The notes: a model not told the origin generated them from the letters alone. Numbered from the stretch's first letter, positions 21,419 through 29,562 are shown. The stretch: 54,677 nt of DNA from Deltaproteobacteria bacterium (GCA_019308905.1 JAFDHF010000018.1:1-54677), one strand, 5' to 3'. Numbers and translations are program-made.

Positions 21419-21581
21419 CCAGTTGCAGAGAGAACCATCCTCCAGGTTCAGGTTCTGACCCGAGAAGACCCCTTTCGAAGAGGAGGAGGCTTCCACGGGA
21501 ATCCCCGGGTTCTAAAGGATCGGAGCAAGAGAGCCGATATAGGCTATAGGTGGCGATCTCGGTTCTTCGACAGGTGCAATC

Positions 21582-21905
21582 ATGCAGCGAATCCCCTTGG
21601 AACGGGCCAGCGAAGAGATGAAACTGGCAAAACCAGTGGTCAATGACAGCGGCGTTACCCTTGTCAGGGAAGGAACGGTCCTCACCCAGTCTCTCATCCA
21701 GCGGCTGAGCAACTTGGGGATTCGCCAGATCATCGTCCATGGCCATCCCTTGAAACGAGAGGGCGGGGAAGACAAGCCCCTCGCTACCCTGGAGAGGGAG
21801 CTGGAAGAGCGCTTCCGGCCCACCCAATCAAACCCGCTGATGCGCCAGATAAAAGAGATCTTCCTCAGGGACCTCCGCTTCTGGGCCGAAGGAGAAGACG
21901 AGTAG
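21582..21905 (+). CDS. Small conserved protein paired with the HDOD gene
   Basis: This 107-residue protein opens with RIPLERASEEMKLAKPVVND and then TLVREGTVLTQSLIQRLSNLGI, the pattern seen as an N-terminal module ahead of HD-GYP and related signalling domains. Here it stands alone. It ends one base before the HDOD gene's TTG start, so the two are surely co-translated. The second half is charged and helical. I infer a signalling accessory role, but no biochemical function can be assigned. Confidence 0.75.
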   Translation: MQRIPLERASEEMKLAKPVVNDSGVTLVREGTVLTQSLIQRLSNLGIRQIIVHGHPLKREGGEDKPLATLERELEERFRPTQSNPLMRQIKEIFLRDLRFWAEGEDE

Positions 21906-21906
21906 T

Positions 21907-22803
21907 TTGAGGAAGTCCCCGAAAGAAAAGAGCGCGGCAGTGCAGCGAAGAGTCCGGAGCATCAGGAGCCTCCCAACTCTCCCGCCTGTTGTCAGAAAAA
22001 TAAGCGAAATGGTGAGGAGCGAGAGGATTTCCGCTGAGAAGATCGGCAAGACCATCGGCCAGGACTATGCCCTCAGCGCCAAGGTGCTACGCCTGGTGAA
22101 CTCGGCCTTCTATGGGCTCGGCGAAAGGGTTTCGTCTGTCACCAGTGCAGTGGTCCTTCTCGGATTCAACGTGGTACAGGGGGTAGTCCTAAGTGCCTCT
22201 GTCTTCGAATTGATGGACAGGGCGATCGTCGGCTTGTGGGAGCACTCTCTGGGGACGGCCATCGCGTCGGGGGTGCTGGCGAGGGCACTCTACTTTCAAG
22301 AGCCCGAAGAGGTGTCGGTTGCCGGACTTCTTCACGATATAGGAAAGGTGGTTGTCCCCGCAAAGATGCCGGAAACATATGAGGAGATACGCAGGCGGAT
22401 CGAGCACACGACCCTTTCCATAGCAGAGGTGGAAAGGGAGGTCTTGGGTTTCGACCACAGCCGCATTGGAATGTGGCTGGCAGACGAATGGAACTTCCCA
22501 CCGAACCTAACAGAACCCATCGTCTACCATCATACACCCTCCCTGGCAAAGGAGGCCAGGATTCAAACGGCCATCGTCCACCTGGCCGATATCCTGATCC
22601 GGGCCAAGGGTTTCGGCTTCGGCGGAGACCCGTGGGTTCCGGAGGTGAACAGGGAGGCCTGGAATCTCCTCGGTCTCTCAGTGGGGGATCTGGAACACCT
22701 TGTCTCGAGAATCAGTGAGGAGATATTCAACGTGGAGGGTGTCGACTGGCATGACAACCCGGAGGCTTCAAACCCGGCAAGGAGCTCTCAAGATCCCATT
22801 TGA
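21907..22803 (+). CDS. HDOD domain signalling protein
   Basis: This 298-residue protein is a stand-alone HDOD domain (HD-related output domain). LPTLPPVVRKISEMV and KVLRLVNSAFYGL are family-typical, and LLHDIGKVVVPAKMPE keeps an HD dipeptide. True HDOD proteins often lose metal residues; here later metal ligands are only partly apparent, so hydrolase activity is uncertain. Such proteins regulate motility, biofilm or cell cycle. The start is TTG, one base after the previous stop. A 16-base perfect palindrome follows the gene. Confidence 0.9.
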   Translation: MRKSPKEKSAAVQRRVRSIRSLPTLPPVVRKISEMVRSERISAEKIGKTIGQDYALSAKVLRLVNSAFYGLGERVSSVTSAVVLLGFNVVQGVVLSASVFELMDRAIVGLWEHSLGTAIASGVLARALYFQEPEEVSVAGLLHDIGKVVVPAKMPETYEEIRRRIEHTTLSIAEVEREVLGFDHSRIGMWLADEWNFPPNLTEPIVYHHTPSLAKEARIQTAIVHLADILIRAKGFGFGGDPWVPEVNREAWNLLGLSVGDLEHLVSRISEEIFNVEGVDWHDNPEASNPARSSQDPI

Positions 22804-22826
22804 CGTGAAGCCCGGGATTCATCGAA

Positions 22827-22842
22827 CAAGACATATGTCTTG
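22827..22842. repeat. 16-base perfect palindrome
   Basis: CAAGACATATGTCTTG reads the same on both strands. It lies 24 bases after the HDOD stop and 110 bases before the HU promoter. It could form the stem of a terminator or be an operator half-site pair; there is no T-run. Confidence 0.55.
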
Positions 22843-22951
22843 CCCGGCCCAATCACTCTCTCGCGGGCTGAGCTTTCCCCTCTCAGTTACCCCCGTGGCG
22901 ATTTTCTATCTCTCCTGAAGCAGAATTTTTGACCCGACCTTCATTTTTTTG

Positions 22952-22980
22952 TTGAATTAAAGGCAATCTGCTGTTATAAG
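22952..22980 (+). promoter_or_regulatory. Sigma70-like promoter of the HU gene
   Basis: TTGAAT at 22952-22957 and TATAAG at 22975-22980 are 17 bases apart. The region upstream is T-rich (TTTTTTT at about 22944), which may act as an UP-like element. The predicted start leaves a leader of roughly 40 bases before the HU ATG. Confidence 0.7.
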
Positions 22981-23025
22981 AGGATTAGAAAAGGATCTAT
23001 CCCATCAAGCGAAGGAGGGGCAAGT

Positions 23026-23298
23026 ATGACAAAGGAGCAACTCATCGCAGTAGTCGCCAAGGAGGCCAAGATCACGAAGGTTGCAGCGGCCAAGGCCATC
23101 GACTCCATAACCGACAATATAACCAAGGAGTTGAAAAAGGGCGGCAGGATCTCTCTCACGGGTTTCGGTACGTTTAGCGTCGCCAAACGCAAGGCCAGGA
23201 CGGGGAGAAACCCGAGGACCGGCCAGACCATCAGGATTCCCGCGACCAAGACGGCGAAATTCAAGGCCGGTACTGCTCTGAAACAGGCGGTCAAATAG
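23026..23298 (+). CDS. hup: HU-family DNA-binding protein
   Basis: This 90-residue protein is a standard HU: MTKEQLIAVVAKEAKITK at the start, GRISLTGFGTFSVAKRKART in the body-arm junction, and GRNPRTGQTIRIPATKTAKF with the conserved proline of the DNA-intercalating arm. HU bends and compacts DNA without strong sequence preference. GGAGG lies seven bases before the ATG, and the gene has its own promoter, consistent with high expression. It is followed by a strong hairpin. Confidence 0.97.
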   Translation: MTKEQLIAVVAKEAKITKVAAAKAIDSITDNITKELKKGGRISLTGFGTFSVAKRKARTGRNPRTGQTIRIPATKTAKFKAGTALKQAVK

Positions 23299-23325
23299 GA
23301 CCTCATTCTTGCCGTTCCTCTTGGA

Positions 23326-23346
23326 GGGCCGGCTTGTTGCCGGCCC
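23326..23346 (+). terminator. Strong hairpin after the HU gene
   Basis: GGGCCGGC at 23326-23333 pairs perfectly with GCCGGCCC at 23339-23346 around the loop TTGTT. It lies 28 bases after the HU stop. There is no T-run, so termination would need another factor, or the stem protects the mRNA end. Confidence 0.55.
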
Positions 23347-23603
23347 CGAGGTTCTGGGTCTAGGTTCAAATTCGAGAGAGGTTTCGGCCCCGATGTGTCT
23401 GGAAGGCGGGGAGTGCCTCTGTATCCGCTGAGAAAGCCTAGGGGTCCCCCCCCGAAAGGGCGGGCATGCTTATCTTAGAGGGATAGTCTTCTCACGCCAT
23501 CCGAGTTGCTCTGGTCAGCAGATCGAGTTCTGACTAAGAGGCCTGTCGGCCTCTCGTGAAGGTCCGCGTGTAGCTCGAGTCAGTCCGGCTGAGGGGTGGT
23601 CCA
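23347..23603. other. Intergenic stretch, possibly structured
   Basis: No frame in this stretch resembles a protein. It contains a perfect 7-bp stem (AGAGGCC 23537-23543 with GGCCTCT 23548-23554) and GC-rich pairing partners near 23445-23465. It does not match tmRNA, SRP RNA, RNase P RNA or 6S RNA landmarks that I can recall. It could be the long leader of the methyltransferase gene or carry an uncharacterised small RNA. Confidence 0.4.
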
Positions 23604-24527
23604 ATGGATTCGACCAGACCGGAGGCCTTCCAGGAGTATCGATCCTTCATTCCGGACTTCGACCGATTCTGTGAGACCCTGCGACTGCCATTGCCTCAGT
23701 CTCTCAGGACCAATACCCTCCGGATCAAGCCTTCTATTCTGACCGAACTCCTGCGAAGTCAGGGTTATCGGGTAAGATCCTCTCCCCTTGCCGAATACCT
23801 GCTCCAGGTCGAGGGGCTGACACGCCCCGGGGAGACTATCGAGGCTGCGCTCGGTTACTTCTTCCCCCAGGCACTTACCTCGGCCATGGCCGTGATGGCC
23901 CTCGACCCAAAGCCGGGTGAACTCGTCTGTGATCTATGTGCGGCCCCGGGCTCAAAGACCACTCACATGGCCCAGGTGATGAGAAACCAGGGTCTGATCG
24001 TGGCCAATGACAACAAAGCCGGAAGGCTCCGGGTGCTCGAGCACAATATCAGAAGAATGGGAGCGACCAATGTGGTGACAACCCTCTACCCCGGGCAGAG
24101 CTTTCCGAAACGGTGGAGATTCGACCGGGTGCTGGTCGACGCCCCGTGCAGCGGCGAGGGCACCCTTCGGTTGGTGGTATCCCCCGACCGGCCCGCTAGA
24201 ACAAGGCTAGGGAAATTCCTCCCAAGAATCCAGCGTGATCTGATCATTCGGGCCTTCGACCTCCTGGCCGAGGACGGGACGCTTCTCTATTCGACCTGTA
24301 CCTATAACCCTGAAGAGAACGAGGCGGTCGTTCAGCATTTACTCCACCAACGACCCGCCAAGATCGAACCCATCGCCCTCTCCGCTCGGCGAGCTCCGGG
24401 GTTGCTCCAGTGGGAAGGGAGAAGTTTTGACGGAGAAATGGAACGGTGCTGGCGTATCTACCCCCACCTGCTCGACTCTGTGGGATTCTTCTTGGCCAAG
24501 ATTCGTCGGCGAGCCTCGCCGGAGTGA
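23604..24527 (+). CDS. NOL1/NOP2/Sun-family RNA cytosine-C5 methyltransferase (RsmF-like)
   Basis: This 307-residue protein is an m5C RNA methyltransferase core: QSLRTNTLRIKP near the start, SAM motif I DLCAAPGSKTTHMAQ, the motif IV catalytic-proline region VDAPCSGEGTLR, and motif VI STCTYNPEENEAVVQ with the active cysteine. It probably modifies 16S rRNA or tRNA. In E. coli RsmF the same core continues into a C-terminal PUA-like region; here that region is a separate frame beginning two bases after this stop. The neighbour supports the RsmF-like assignment over RsmB. Confidence 0.92.
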   Translation: MDSTRPEAFQEYRSFIPDFDRFCETLRLPLPQSLRTNTLRIKPSILTELLRSQGYRVRSSPLAEYLLQVEGLTRPGETIEAALGYFFPQALTSAMAVMALDPKPGELVCDLCAAPGSKTTHMAQVMRNQGLIVANDNKAGRLRVLEHNIRRMGATNVVTTLYPGQSFPKRWRFDRVLVDAPCSGEGTLRLVVSPDRPARTRLGKFLPRIQRDLIIRAFDLLAEDGTLLYSTCTYNPEENEAVVQHLLHQRPAKIEPIALSARRAPGLLQWEGRSFDGEMERCWRIYPHLLDSVGFFLAKIRRRASPE

Positions 24528-24528
24528 G

Positions 24529-24942
24529 GTGCTAAACTACTTCCAGGAACGTTTCGGTATAGTCCTGGGCGCTTTCGAGGGCTTTATGCTTCTCGAGCGT
24601 CCCCAGGCTTACTGGCTCCTCACCCTTTCTCCCCATGCCTTCAACCTCGGTAAACTCAGGATCCACACTGCCGGTATTCCCGTGCTCCGCAGGATAAAGA
24701 ACTTCCTCAAGCCCACCACAACCGCTCTCCAGACATTCGGGAAAAACGCGACCAGGAATGTGGTCCAATGTGACAAACACCAATTGGCTCGACTGCTCAA
24801 AGGTCACGGAGTATACACGAACCTCTCCATCGAGCCAGGCTACGTGGTTCTGTGCCATGGGGACCATATCCTCGGCTGCGGCCTTTACACCGGGAGGGTT
24901 CTCCTCAGCCAGATACCCCGGAGTTTCCTCCCCCGTAGGTAG
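24529..24942 (+). CDS. PUA-like C-terminal region of an RsmF-type methyltransferase, as a separate gene
   Basis: Translated from a GTG two bases after the methyltransferase stop, with GGAG just upstream, this gives 137 residues. FLKPTTTALQTFGKNATRNV and VVLCHGDHILGCGLYTG followed by PRSFLPRR match the C-terminal pre-PUA/PUA-like region of RsmF-type enzymes, which helps to hold the RNA. Either the enzyme is naturally made as two chains or a frameshift split one gene. The intact sequence and ribosome site favour a working pair. A terminator follows. Confidence 0.75.
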   Translation: MLNYFQERFGIVLGAFEGFMLLERPQAYWLLTLSPHAFNLGKLRIHTAGIPVLRRIKNFLKPTTTALQTFGKNATRNVVQCDKHQLARLLKGHGVYTNLSIEPGYVVLCHGDHILGCGLYTGRVLLSQIPRSFLPRR

Positions 24943-24945
24943 GAT

Positions 24946-24973
24946 CTGGGACCGGATAGAATCCCGGGTTTTT
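24946..24973 (+). terminator. Rho-independent terminator
   Basis: CTGGGA at 24946-24951 pairs with TCCCGG at 24962-24967 (one T-G pair) around a ten-base loop, followed by GTTTTT. It starts four bases after the stop of the PUA-like gene. Confidence 0.6.
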
Positions 24974-25105
24974 GTGGAGTTCTATGTTGAGTACTGGTGG
25001 ATACCACCGCTAATTGTCCGACCACACAGCCACTTTAGTTTTTCCACATTTGTACTACATATTGTGTCTATCTCGAAATCTAGCACATTATATTGTATTT
25101 TTCCC

Positions 25106-25134
25106 TTGACAATTCCACGAGACCCGAATAGAAT
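25106..25134 (+). promoter_or_regulatory. Sigma70-like promoter of the single-receiver gene
   Basis: A perfect TTGACA at 25106-25111 and TAGAAT at 25129-25134 lie 17 bases apart inside an AT-rich stretch (about 25020-25150). The predicted start is about 25 bases before the GTG at 25166. Confidence 0.8.
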
Positions 25135-25165
25135 TGATATTAAACAAGGCAGATTGAGGGAAGAG

Positions 25166-25552
25166 GTGAAAGAAGAAGGAATTCTCGTTATCGAGGATGA
25201 GAATCGTCTCTCCAGGCTCCTGGCGGATCTGCTTGAGTTTGAAGGATACCGGAACATCCAGATAGCAAACAACGGCTACGAAGGTGTGGAAAAGTACAAA
25301 CAGACGAGGCCTCAGGTCGTCTTCATGGACCTCGAAATGCCTGTGATGAACGGGTATGACTCGAGCAAGGCGATCAAGAAATACGATCCAGGTGCCAACA
25401 TCATCCTCATCACTGCAAATCCGGGAAGTCCCTTTGCCCGGAAGATCCTCGATGAGGGTTACGTTTCTCAGGTCATTCCCAAGCCCTTCCGGTGTGATGA
25501 TCTCTTCGCGGTGATCAGGAAGTCGATTCCACCCCCTTCCACCAACACCTGA
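25166..25552 (+). CDS. Single-domain response regulator
   Basis: This 128-residue protein is a bare CheY-like receiver: acidic pocket Glu10-Asp11-Glu12, phosphoacceptor Asp55 in FMDLEMPVMNG, TAN in place of the usual T/S switch, and lysine in IPKPFR near residue 105. It has no output domain. The GTG start has GAGGGAAGAG upstream; a TTG at 25154 is an alternative. It faces the HPt-REC-kinase genes across 59 bases, so it is a plausible extra acceptor in that phosphorelay. Confidence 0.88.
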   Translation: MKEEGILVIEDENRLSRLLADLLEFEGYRNIQIANNGYEGVEKYKQTRPQVVFMDLEMPVMNGYDSSKAIKKYDPGANIILITANPGSPFARKILDEGYVSQVIPKPFRCDDLFAVIRKSIPPPSTNT

Positions 25553-25611
25553 GGTGCTCCTTTGCCCGGCGGGTGTTACGGCAAAACCGCGGCTGGCAAA
25601 GCCGGAACGGC

Positions 25612-25929
25612 TCAAGCGGCAATGTCTTCGTACATCTCTTCCAGGCGGTGAAAAAGAACCTCCACTTTCTCCCACTCGGCCGAATCCGGCAGACACTGGA
25701 TTGCCTCACCCAGATCGGAAATGCCATGGAATCCGTAGGAACCCCCGCTCCCCTTGAGTCTGTGCCCCAATTCCCTTATCCCCTCCAGGTCTCTACGGGC
25801 GACCAGGGATCGGAGTGTGTCGACTTCTCCCCTGAGATACTCCAGGTAGAGAGACCGTAACTCGAGGACTTCTTCTGCCACGGAGTTTTGACTGAAGAAA
25901 CCCTTTGGACTTGCAAGATCCTTGTCCAT
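25612..25929 (-). CDS. HPt phosphotransfer protein
   Basis: This 105-residue four-helix protein has the HPt core ELGHRLKGSGGSYGF, with phosphorylatable His56 and the usual lysine-glycine following. I prefer the second of two ATGs, because AAGGAGG sits six bases before it but directly against the first (25935). It is third in a minus-strand row after the hybrid-type kinase and a receiver, nine bases downstream. HPt proteins shuttle phosphate between receivers, so this one likely bridges the kinase's receiver and the free receiver(s). Confidence 0.9.
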   Translation of the reverse strand: MDKDLASPKGFFSQNSVAEEVLELRSLYLEYLRGEVDTLRSLVARRDLEGIRELGHRLKGSGGSYGFHGISDLGEAIQCLPDSAEWEKVEVLFHRLEEMYEDIAA

Positions 25930-25943
25930 CTCCATCCTCCTTC

Positions 25944-26339
25944 TCAGCCGATGAGGTCGTTGACCTTGGTGATGAATCGATCAGGATCGATCACGGGTTT
26001 GGACACGTATCCATCAGCCCCGGATTCCTGGAGAAACTCCTCCTGTTCCCCCTTCATGGCATGGGCTGTCGCAAGGAGAATCGGAACATCCCTGGACGAT
26101 TGGTTCTGTTTGATAAGCCGGGAAAGAGTGATCCCGTCAACCCGTTCTCCTTTGTAAAAGCTGTTGCAGAGGGAGACGTCCATGACGATCATATCAATTT
26201 CACCGTTCCTAATGAGAGAGAGAATCTGATCCACGTCTTCTGTAACGATTACGTCGAATTTCCCCCTCCTCTTCAGGGTGAGCTCAAAGAACTTCGCATT
26301 CATCGGATCGTCTTCAACCACCATGATCTTCTTTGCCAT
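25944..26339 (-). CDS. Single-domain response regulator
   Basis: A 131-residue receiver: acidic residues in VVEDDP, phosphoacceptor Asp54 in MIVMDVSL, switch residue in LLATAHAM, and the lysine of VSKPVID. It has a few extra residues after the active Asp (LCNSFYKGERVDG), a DivK-like insertion. AAGGAGTGTGGC precedes the ATG. It lies 15 bases downstream of the kinase gene and is followed by the HPt gene. With no output domain it probably acts through protein contact or phosphate transfer. Confidence 0.9.
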   Translation of the reverse strand: MAKKIMVVEDDPMNAKFFELTLKRRGKFDVIVTEDVDQILSLIRNGEIDMIVMDVSLCNSFYKGERVDGITLSRLIKQNQSSRDVPILLATAHAMKGEQEEFLQESGADGYVSKPVIDPDRFITKVNDLIG

Positions 26340-26354
26340 GCCACACTCCTTGCA

Positions 26355-27782
26355 TCAGTCCCCAGGTGGAGAACCCTCTGAGCCCGCTGTTCCCTGATGA
26401 TCACGCAGTTCAGAGGCGGCCTGGTCCTTGTATACGGGAAGTGTAAAAAAGACTTGGCTTCCCTTCCCTTCCCCTCCGCTCTCAAGGCGGATCTTTCCTC
26501 CCATCATCTCGACGAGGTTCTTGCTGATCACCAGGCCGAGGCCGGTCCCCATCCGTCTTCTCCTATGGTTTTTGTCTGCCTGGACAAACCTTTCAAAAAT
26601 GTGCTCCTGATGTTCCACTGGGACCCCGATGCCCGTGTCTTTCACCTCGATCTCGACAAAATCCTCCCCCTGCCGGCGGACCATGACCTCGATGCCGCCG
26701 TGTTCCGTGAATTTGATGGCATTGCCTAGGAGATTATTCAACACCTGCCACACTTTCCCCCTGTCGGCATATACGGGAGGCACATCCTCGGATCTGAATC
26801 TGAAGTAGAGGTTCTTCTGCCGGGCTTCAATGGAGAGGAGGCTTGTCACCTCTTCTAGAATCTCTTTGAGGCTGAGTTTCTCAAAGAAGCTGTCCACCTT
26901 GCCCGCTTCAATCTTTGCAAGGTCGAGCATGCCGTTGATCAGAAACAGAAGGTTCTTCGAACTGTTGAGAGCATCCCGGAGAAGTCCCTTCTCCTCTTCT
27001 CTGCTTTCACACAGATCGTCCAGAACAAGCCCGAGGAAACCGATGATAGCGTTGAGGGGCGTCCGCAGCTCATGGGAGACAGTGGCGAGAAAGGCGCTCT
27101 TCATCTTGTCCGCCTTTTCCAACTCCCAGTTCGCCTTGAGAATCTTCTGGTTCTGTTTCTCGATGACATCCTTGGCCGTCTCAATCTCAACAAGGGCCAC
27201 GAGCAGTTCGTGGGCTTGTTCCTCGAGCCGGTCCTTTGTCCTCTGCAGATCGTCGAGGTACCGCTGAAGCTCGAGATTCTTCTCGTTCAACTCCTCGCGA
27301 AGCCTTCTCTCCCTGACCACACGGTTGATCTTTGCCTCGACTTCTTCCAGATTGATCGGTTTGGGGATTATGTCACTCGCTCCTGCAATAACCACGTCGC
27401 TGAAGCTGTATTCCGAGCTGAATCCCGTCATCATGATGACATCGAGCCCGGGGGAACCCGCCTTGGCGGCCCTGAGGAGATCCATCCCGTTCATCCCCGG
27501 CATCTTTATATCCGTGATCATGAGATCAAAGGCATGTTTTCGCAGTAAGTGAAGAGCCTGCTGACCACTGCTGGCCGTACTACAGGCAAACCCGAAGAGC
27601 TCCACCGTCTCCTTGAGGAGCTGGCGGATCCCGTTATCGTCATCGACGATCAGAGCTCTACTCTCGGCGCCTCGCCTCTTCCTTGAGGAACGGCTCTCCG
27701 TCCCGGGCTTCCCCGAAGCCGTGCTGATCGAGGAAAACGCCTCCTTCGATCTCTCCACGATATACCAATCGGATCTTTGCAA
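26355..27782 (-). CDS. REC-histidine kinase
   Basis: This 475-residue soluble protein has a receiver at about 42-155 (ALIVDDDNG, phosphoacceptor Asp91 in TDIKMPGMNG), a coiled coil at about 156-225, a HisKA domain with His237 in ATVSHELRTPLNAIIGF, and a HATPase domain with N box GNAIKFTEHG, DTGIGV and GTGLGLVISKNLVEMMGG. There is no membrane segment, so it senses within the cytoplasm or through partners. The TTG start has no convincing ribosome site and a later start near residue 9 or beyond is possible. It heads the kinase-REC-HPt row. Confidence 0.9.
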   Translation of the reverse strand: MQRSDWYIVERSKEAFSSISTASGKPGTESRSSRKRRGAESRALIVDDDNGIRQLLKETVELFGFACSTASSGQQALHLLRKHAFDLMITDIKMPGMNGMDLLRAAKAGSPGLDVIMMTGFSSEYSFSDVVIAGASDIIPKPINLEEVEAKINRVVRERRLREELNEKNLELQRYLDDLQRTKDRLEEQAHELLVALVEIETAKDVIEKQNQKILKANWELEKADKMKSAFLATVSHELRTPLNAIIGFLGLVLDDLCESREEEKGLLRDALNSSKNLLFLINGMLDLAKIEAGKVDSFFEKLSLKEILEEVTSLLSIEARQKNLYFRFRSEDVPPVYADRGKVWQVLNNLLGNAIKFTEHGGIEVMVRRQGEDFVEIEVKDTGIGVPVEHQEHIFERFVQADKNHRRRRMGTGLGLVISKNLVEMMGGKIRLESGGEGKGSQVFFTLPVYKDQAASELRDHQGTAGSEGSPPGD

Positions 27783-27969
27783 CTAAACTTTAGGCGGCTC
27801 CGTTTCGGGTGAGCCATGCTGCCCTGTCGAGGCCCCGGGATCGCCCGGGACATAACCGATCTCCCGCGGCATCAAAACAAAATCCATTCTTGGATTTTCC
27901 TGTTCCGGTTCTGATATACTCTGGATCAGTCACCCATCAAAACCGTCTATCCGCTCCCATGGTGCCATC

Positions 27970-28599
27970 TTGGATTCAGATGCGACCGAAACGATAAGAG
28001 CCCGATACGACCGGATCTCCCGTTTCTATGACCTCATGGAGGCCGTGGTGGAAAGAGCGGCTCTCTGGAGGTGGAGGAGGCGCGCTTTTGATGCAATAGA
28101 TGGAAACAGGGTTCTCGAGGTCGGAGTGGGAACAGGAAAGAACCTGGGCTTCTATCCTACGGGCAAGTCGATCACCGCTGTCGACTTCAGCCCGGGTATG
28201 CTGAAAAGGGCCCGCCGGAAAGCGGACAAGATACTTTGCAAGGTAGACCTCAGGGACATGGATGTGGAGAATCTCTCCTTCGGGGACCGATTCTTCGACA
28301 CGGTTGTCGCGACTTTTGTCTTCTGTTCTGTGGCCCATCCTGTGAGAGGGCTCAGCGAAGTGGGCAGAGTATGCAAGCAGCGGGGCAGGATCATCCTCTT
28401 GGAACATGTAAGGCCCGGGAACAAGATTTTGGCACGATTCTTCGATATGCTCAATCCTGTGACGCTGCGGCTGGTCGGGGTGAACATCAACAGAAACACA
28501 ACTGCCAATGTAGAGAGGGCGGGACTCGAGATCCTTAGAGAGGAAAACCTCTTCTCAGACATCGTGAAGTTGATCGTTGCCAGACCGCGATCGGGGTAA
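27970..28599 (+). CDS. Class I SAM-dependent methyltransferase (UbiE/PmtA-like)
   Basis: This 209-residue protein has SAM motif I VLEVGVGTGKN, acidic motif II ITAVDFSPGML, motif III DTVVATFVFCSV, and VGRVCKQRGRIILLEHV, the pattern shared by UbiE-type and phospholipid N-methyltransferases such as PmtA. The opening IRARYDRISRFYDLMEAV is also typical. Substrate is uncertain: a lipid is plausible. It starts with TTG without a good ribosome site and stands alone, divergent from the kinase. Confidence 0.85.
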   Translation: MDSDATETIRARYDRISRFYDLMEAVVERAALWRWRRRAFDAIDGNRVLEVGVGTGKNLGFYPTGKSITAVDFSPGMLKRARRKADKILCKVDLRDMDVENLSFGDRFFDTVVATFVFCSVAHPVRGLSEVGRVCKQRGRIILLEHVRPGNKILARFFDMLNPVTLRLVGVNINRNTTANVERAGLEILREENLFSDIVKLIVARPRSG

Positions 28600-28818
28600 G
28601 TCCGTGTTGGCTCCGTCTTTCCGTGGGCCAACGAGACGGCCTTTCCCATGGCTTCAAAGAATTCGGGGATGAGATCGCCGTAGTTGACCCTGAAGGGGCC
28701 GGCCAGGGGGGAGGCCAAAAAAGGAGGCCGGGGGTATTGAACAAGGGTGCCGAAAAAGGGTTAAATTACCCGTGAGTCGGTTGTAGAATACAGGCAAAGA
28801 TGGAGGCTTGGACAGGAG

Positions 28819-29379
28819 ATGAAAAACCATAGGAAATGGGCTGCTGGCGCTTTTCTTCTCGCTTGCTTTGCTCTATTGTTCTTCTTCCTCTCGGATCAGG
28901 GCCGGGGGGATAGTGCTTCCATGGAGCAGCTCGGCATCATAGCCTTTGACGAAAAGATCCGGGCTCCTGATTTTACCCTTCAGGATCTGGACGGCACTGC
29001 CGTCAGCCTCAGGGATTTCAGGGGGAAACTCGTTCTTTTGAACTTTTGGGCCAGTTGGTGCCCGCCGTGCCGGGCGGAGATCCCATCGATGAAGAAGCTC
29101 CAGGACCGGCTCAAAGAGGAGGACTTTGTCCTGCTGGCCGTCGATCTCAGGGAGAGCAGCGAGCGCGTAAGATCGTTCAGGGACAAGGAAGGCTTGAACT
29201 TCCTGGTGCTCCTCGATACTGATGGAGCCGTGGGGATCGCTTACGCCGTCAGGTCTATCCCCACCACCTATCTCATAGACAGTAAGGGCTATATCATCGG
29301 AGCGGCCTTGGGGCCGCGTGACTGGGGGGGAACGGAGGTCCTCGGGCTTATCAACGGACTCTTGAAGTCCCCTTCCTGA
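28819..29379 (+). CDS. TlpA-like membrane-anchored thioredoxin
   Basis: This 186-residue protein has a positively charged N terminus and one hydrophobic segment (residues 8-24), then a periplasmic thioredoxin fold of the TlpA/ResA type: APDFTLQDLDGTAVSLRDFRGK, active site WASWCPPC with Cys81 and Cys84, and the cis-proline loop IPTTYLID. These proteins reduce disulfides in periplasmic partners, often apocytochromes. No cytochrome genes are nearby. AGGAG abuts the ATG. It converges on tRNA-Phe. Confidence 0.92.
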   Translation: MKNHRKWAAGAFLLACFALLFFFLSDQGRGDSASMEQLGIIAFDEKIRAPDFTLQDLDGTAVSLRDFRGKLVLLNFWASWCPPCRAEIPSMKKLQDRLKEEDFVLLAVDLRESSERVRSFRDKEGLNFLVLLDTDGAVGIAYAVRSIPTTYLIDSKGYIIGAALGPRDWGGTEVLGLINGLLKSPS

Positions 29380-29562
29380 AACCTCTCCGTTCGGTGCCAC
29401 CTGTACGTCTGGCAGGAAAACGCAGGGCTGTCAGCGCTCATGGTGAACACATCAGGCCGTGAAACTCCGGGTGCGGACACGTACACAGCCTTGTGCAGAC
29501 AAGAGCCTGCTCCTTTGTAAGGTCCAACCGATCCGAGAGCCGGCCAGACCGTCAAAAAAACG

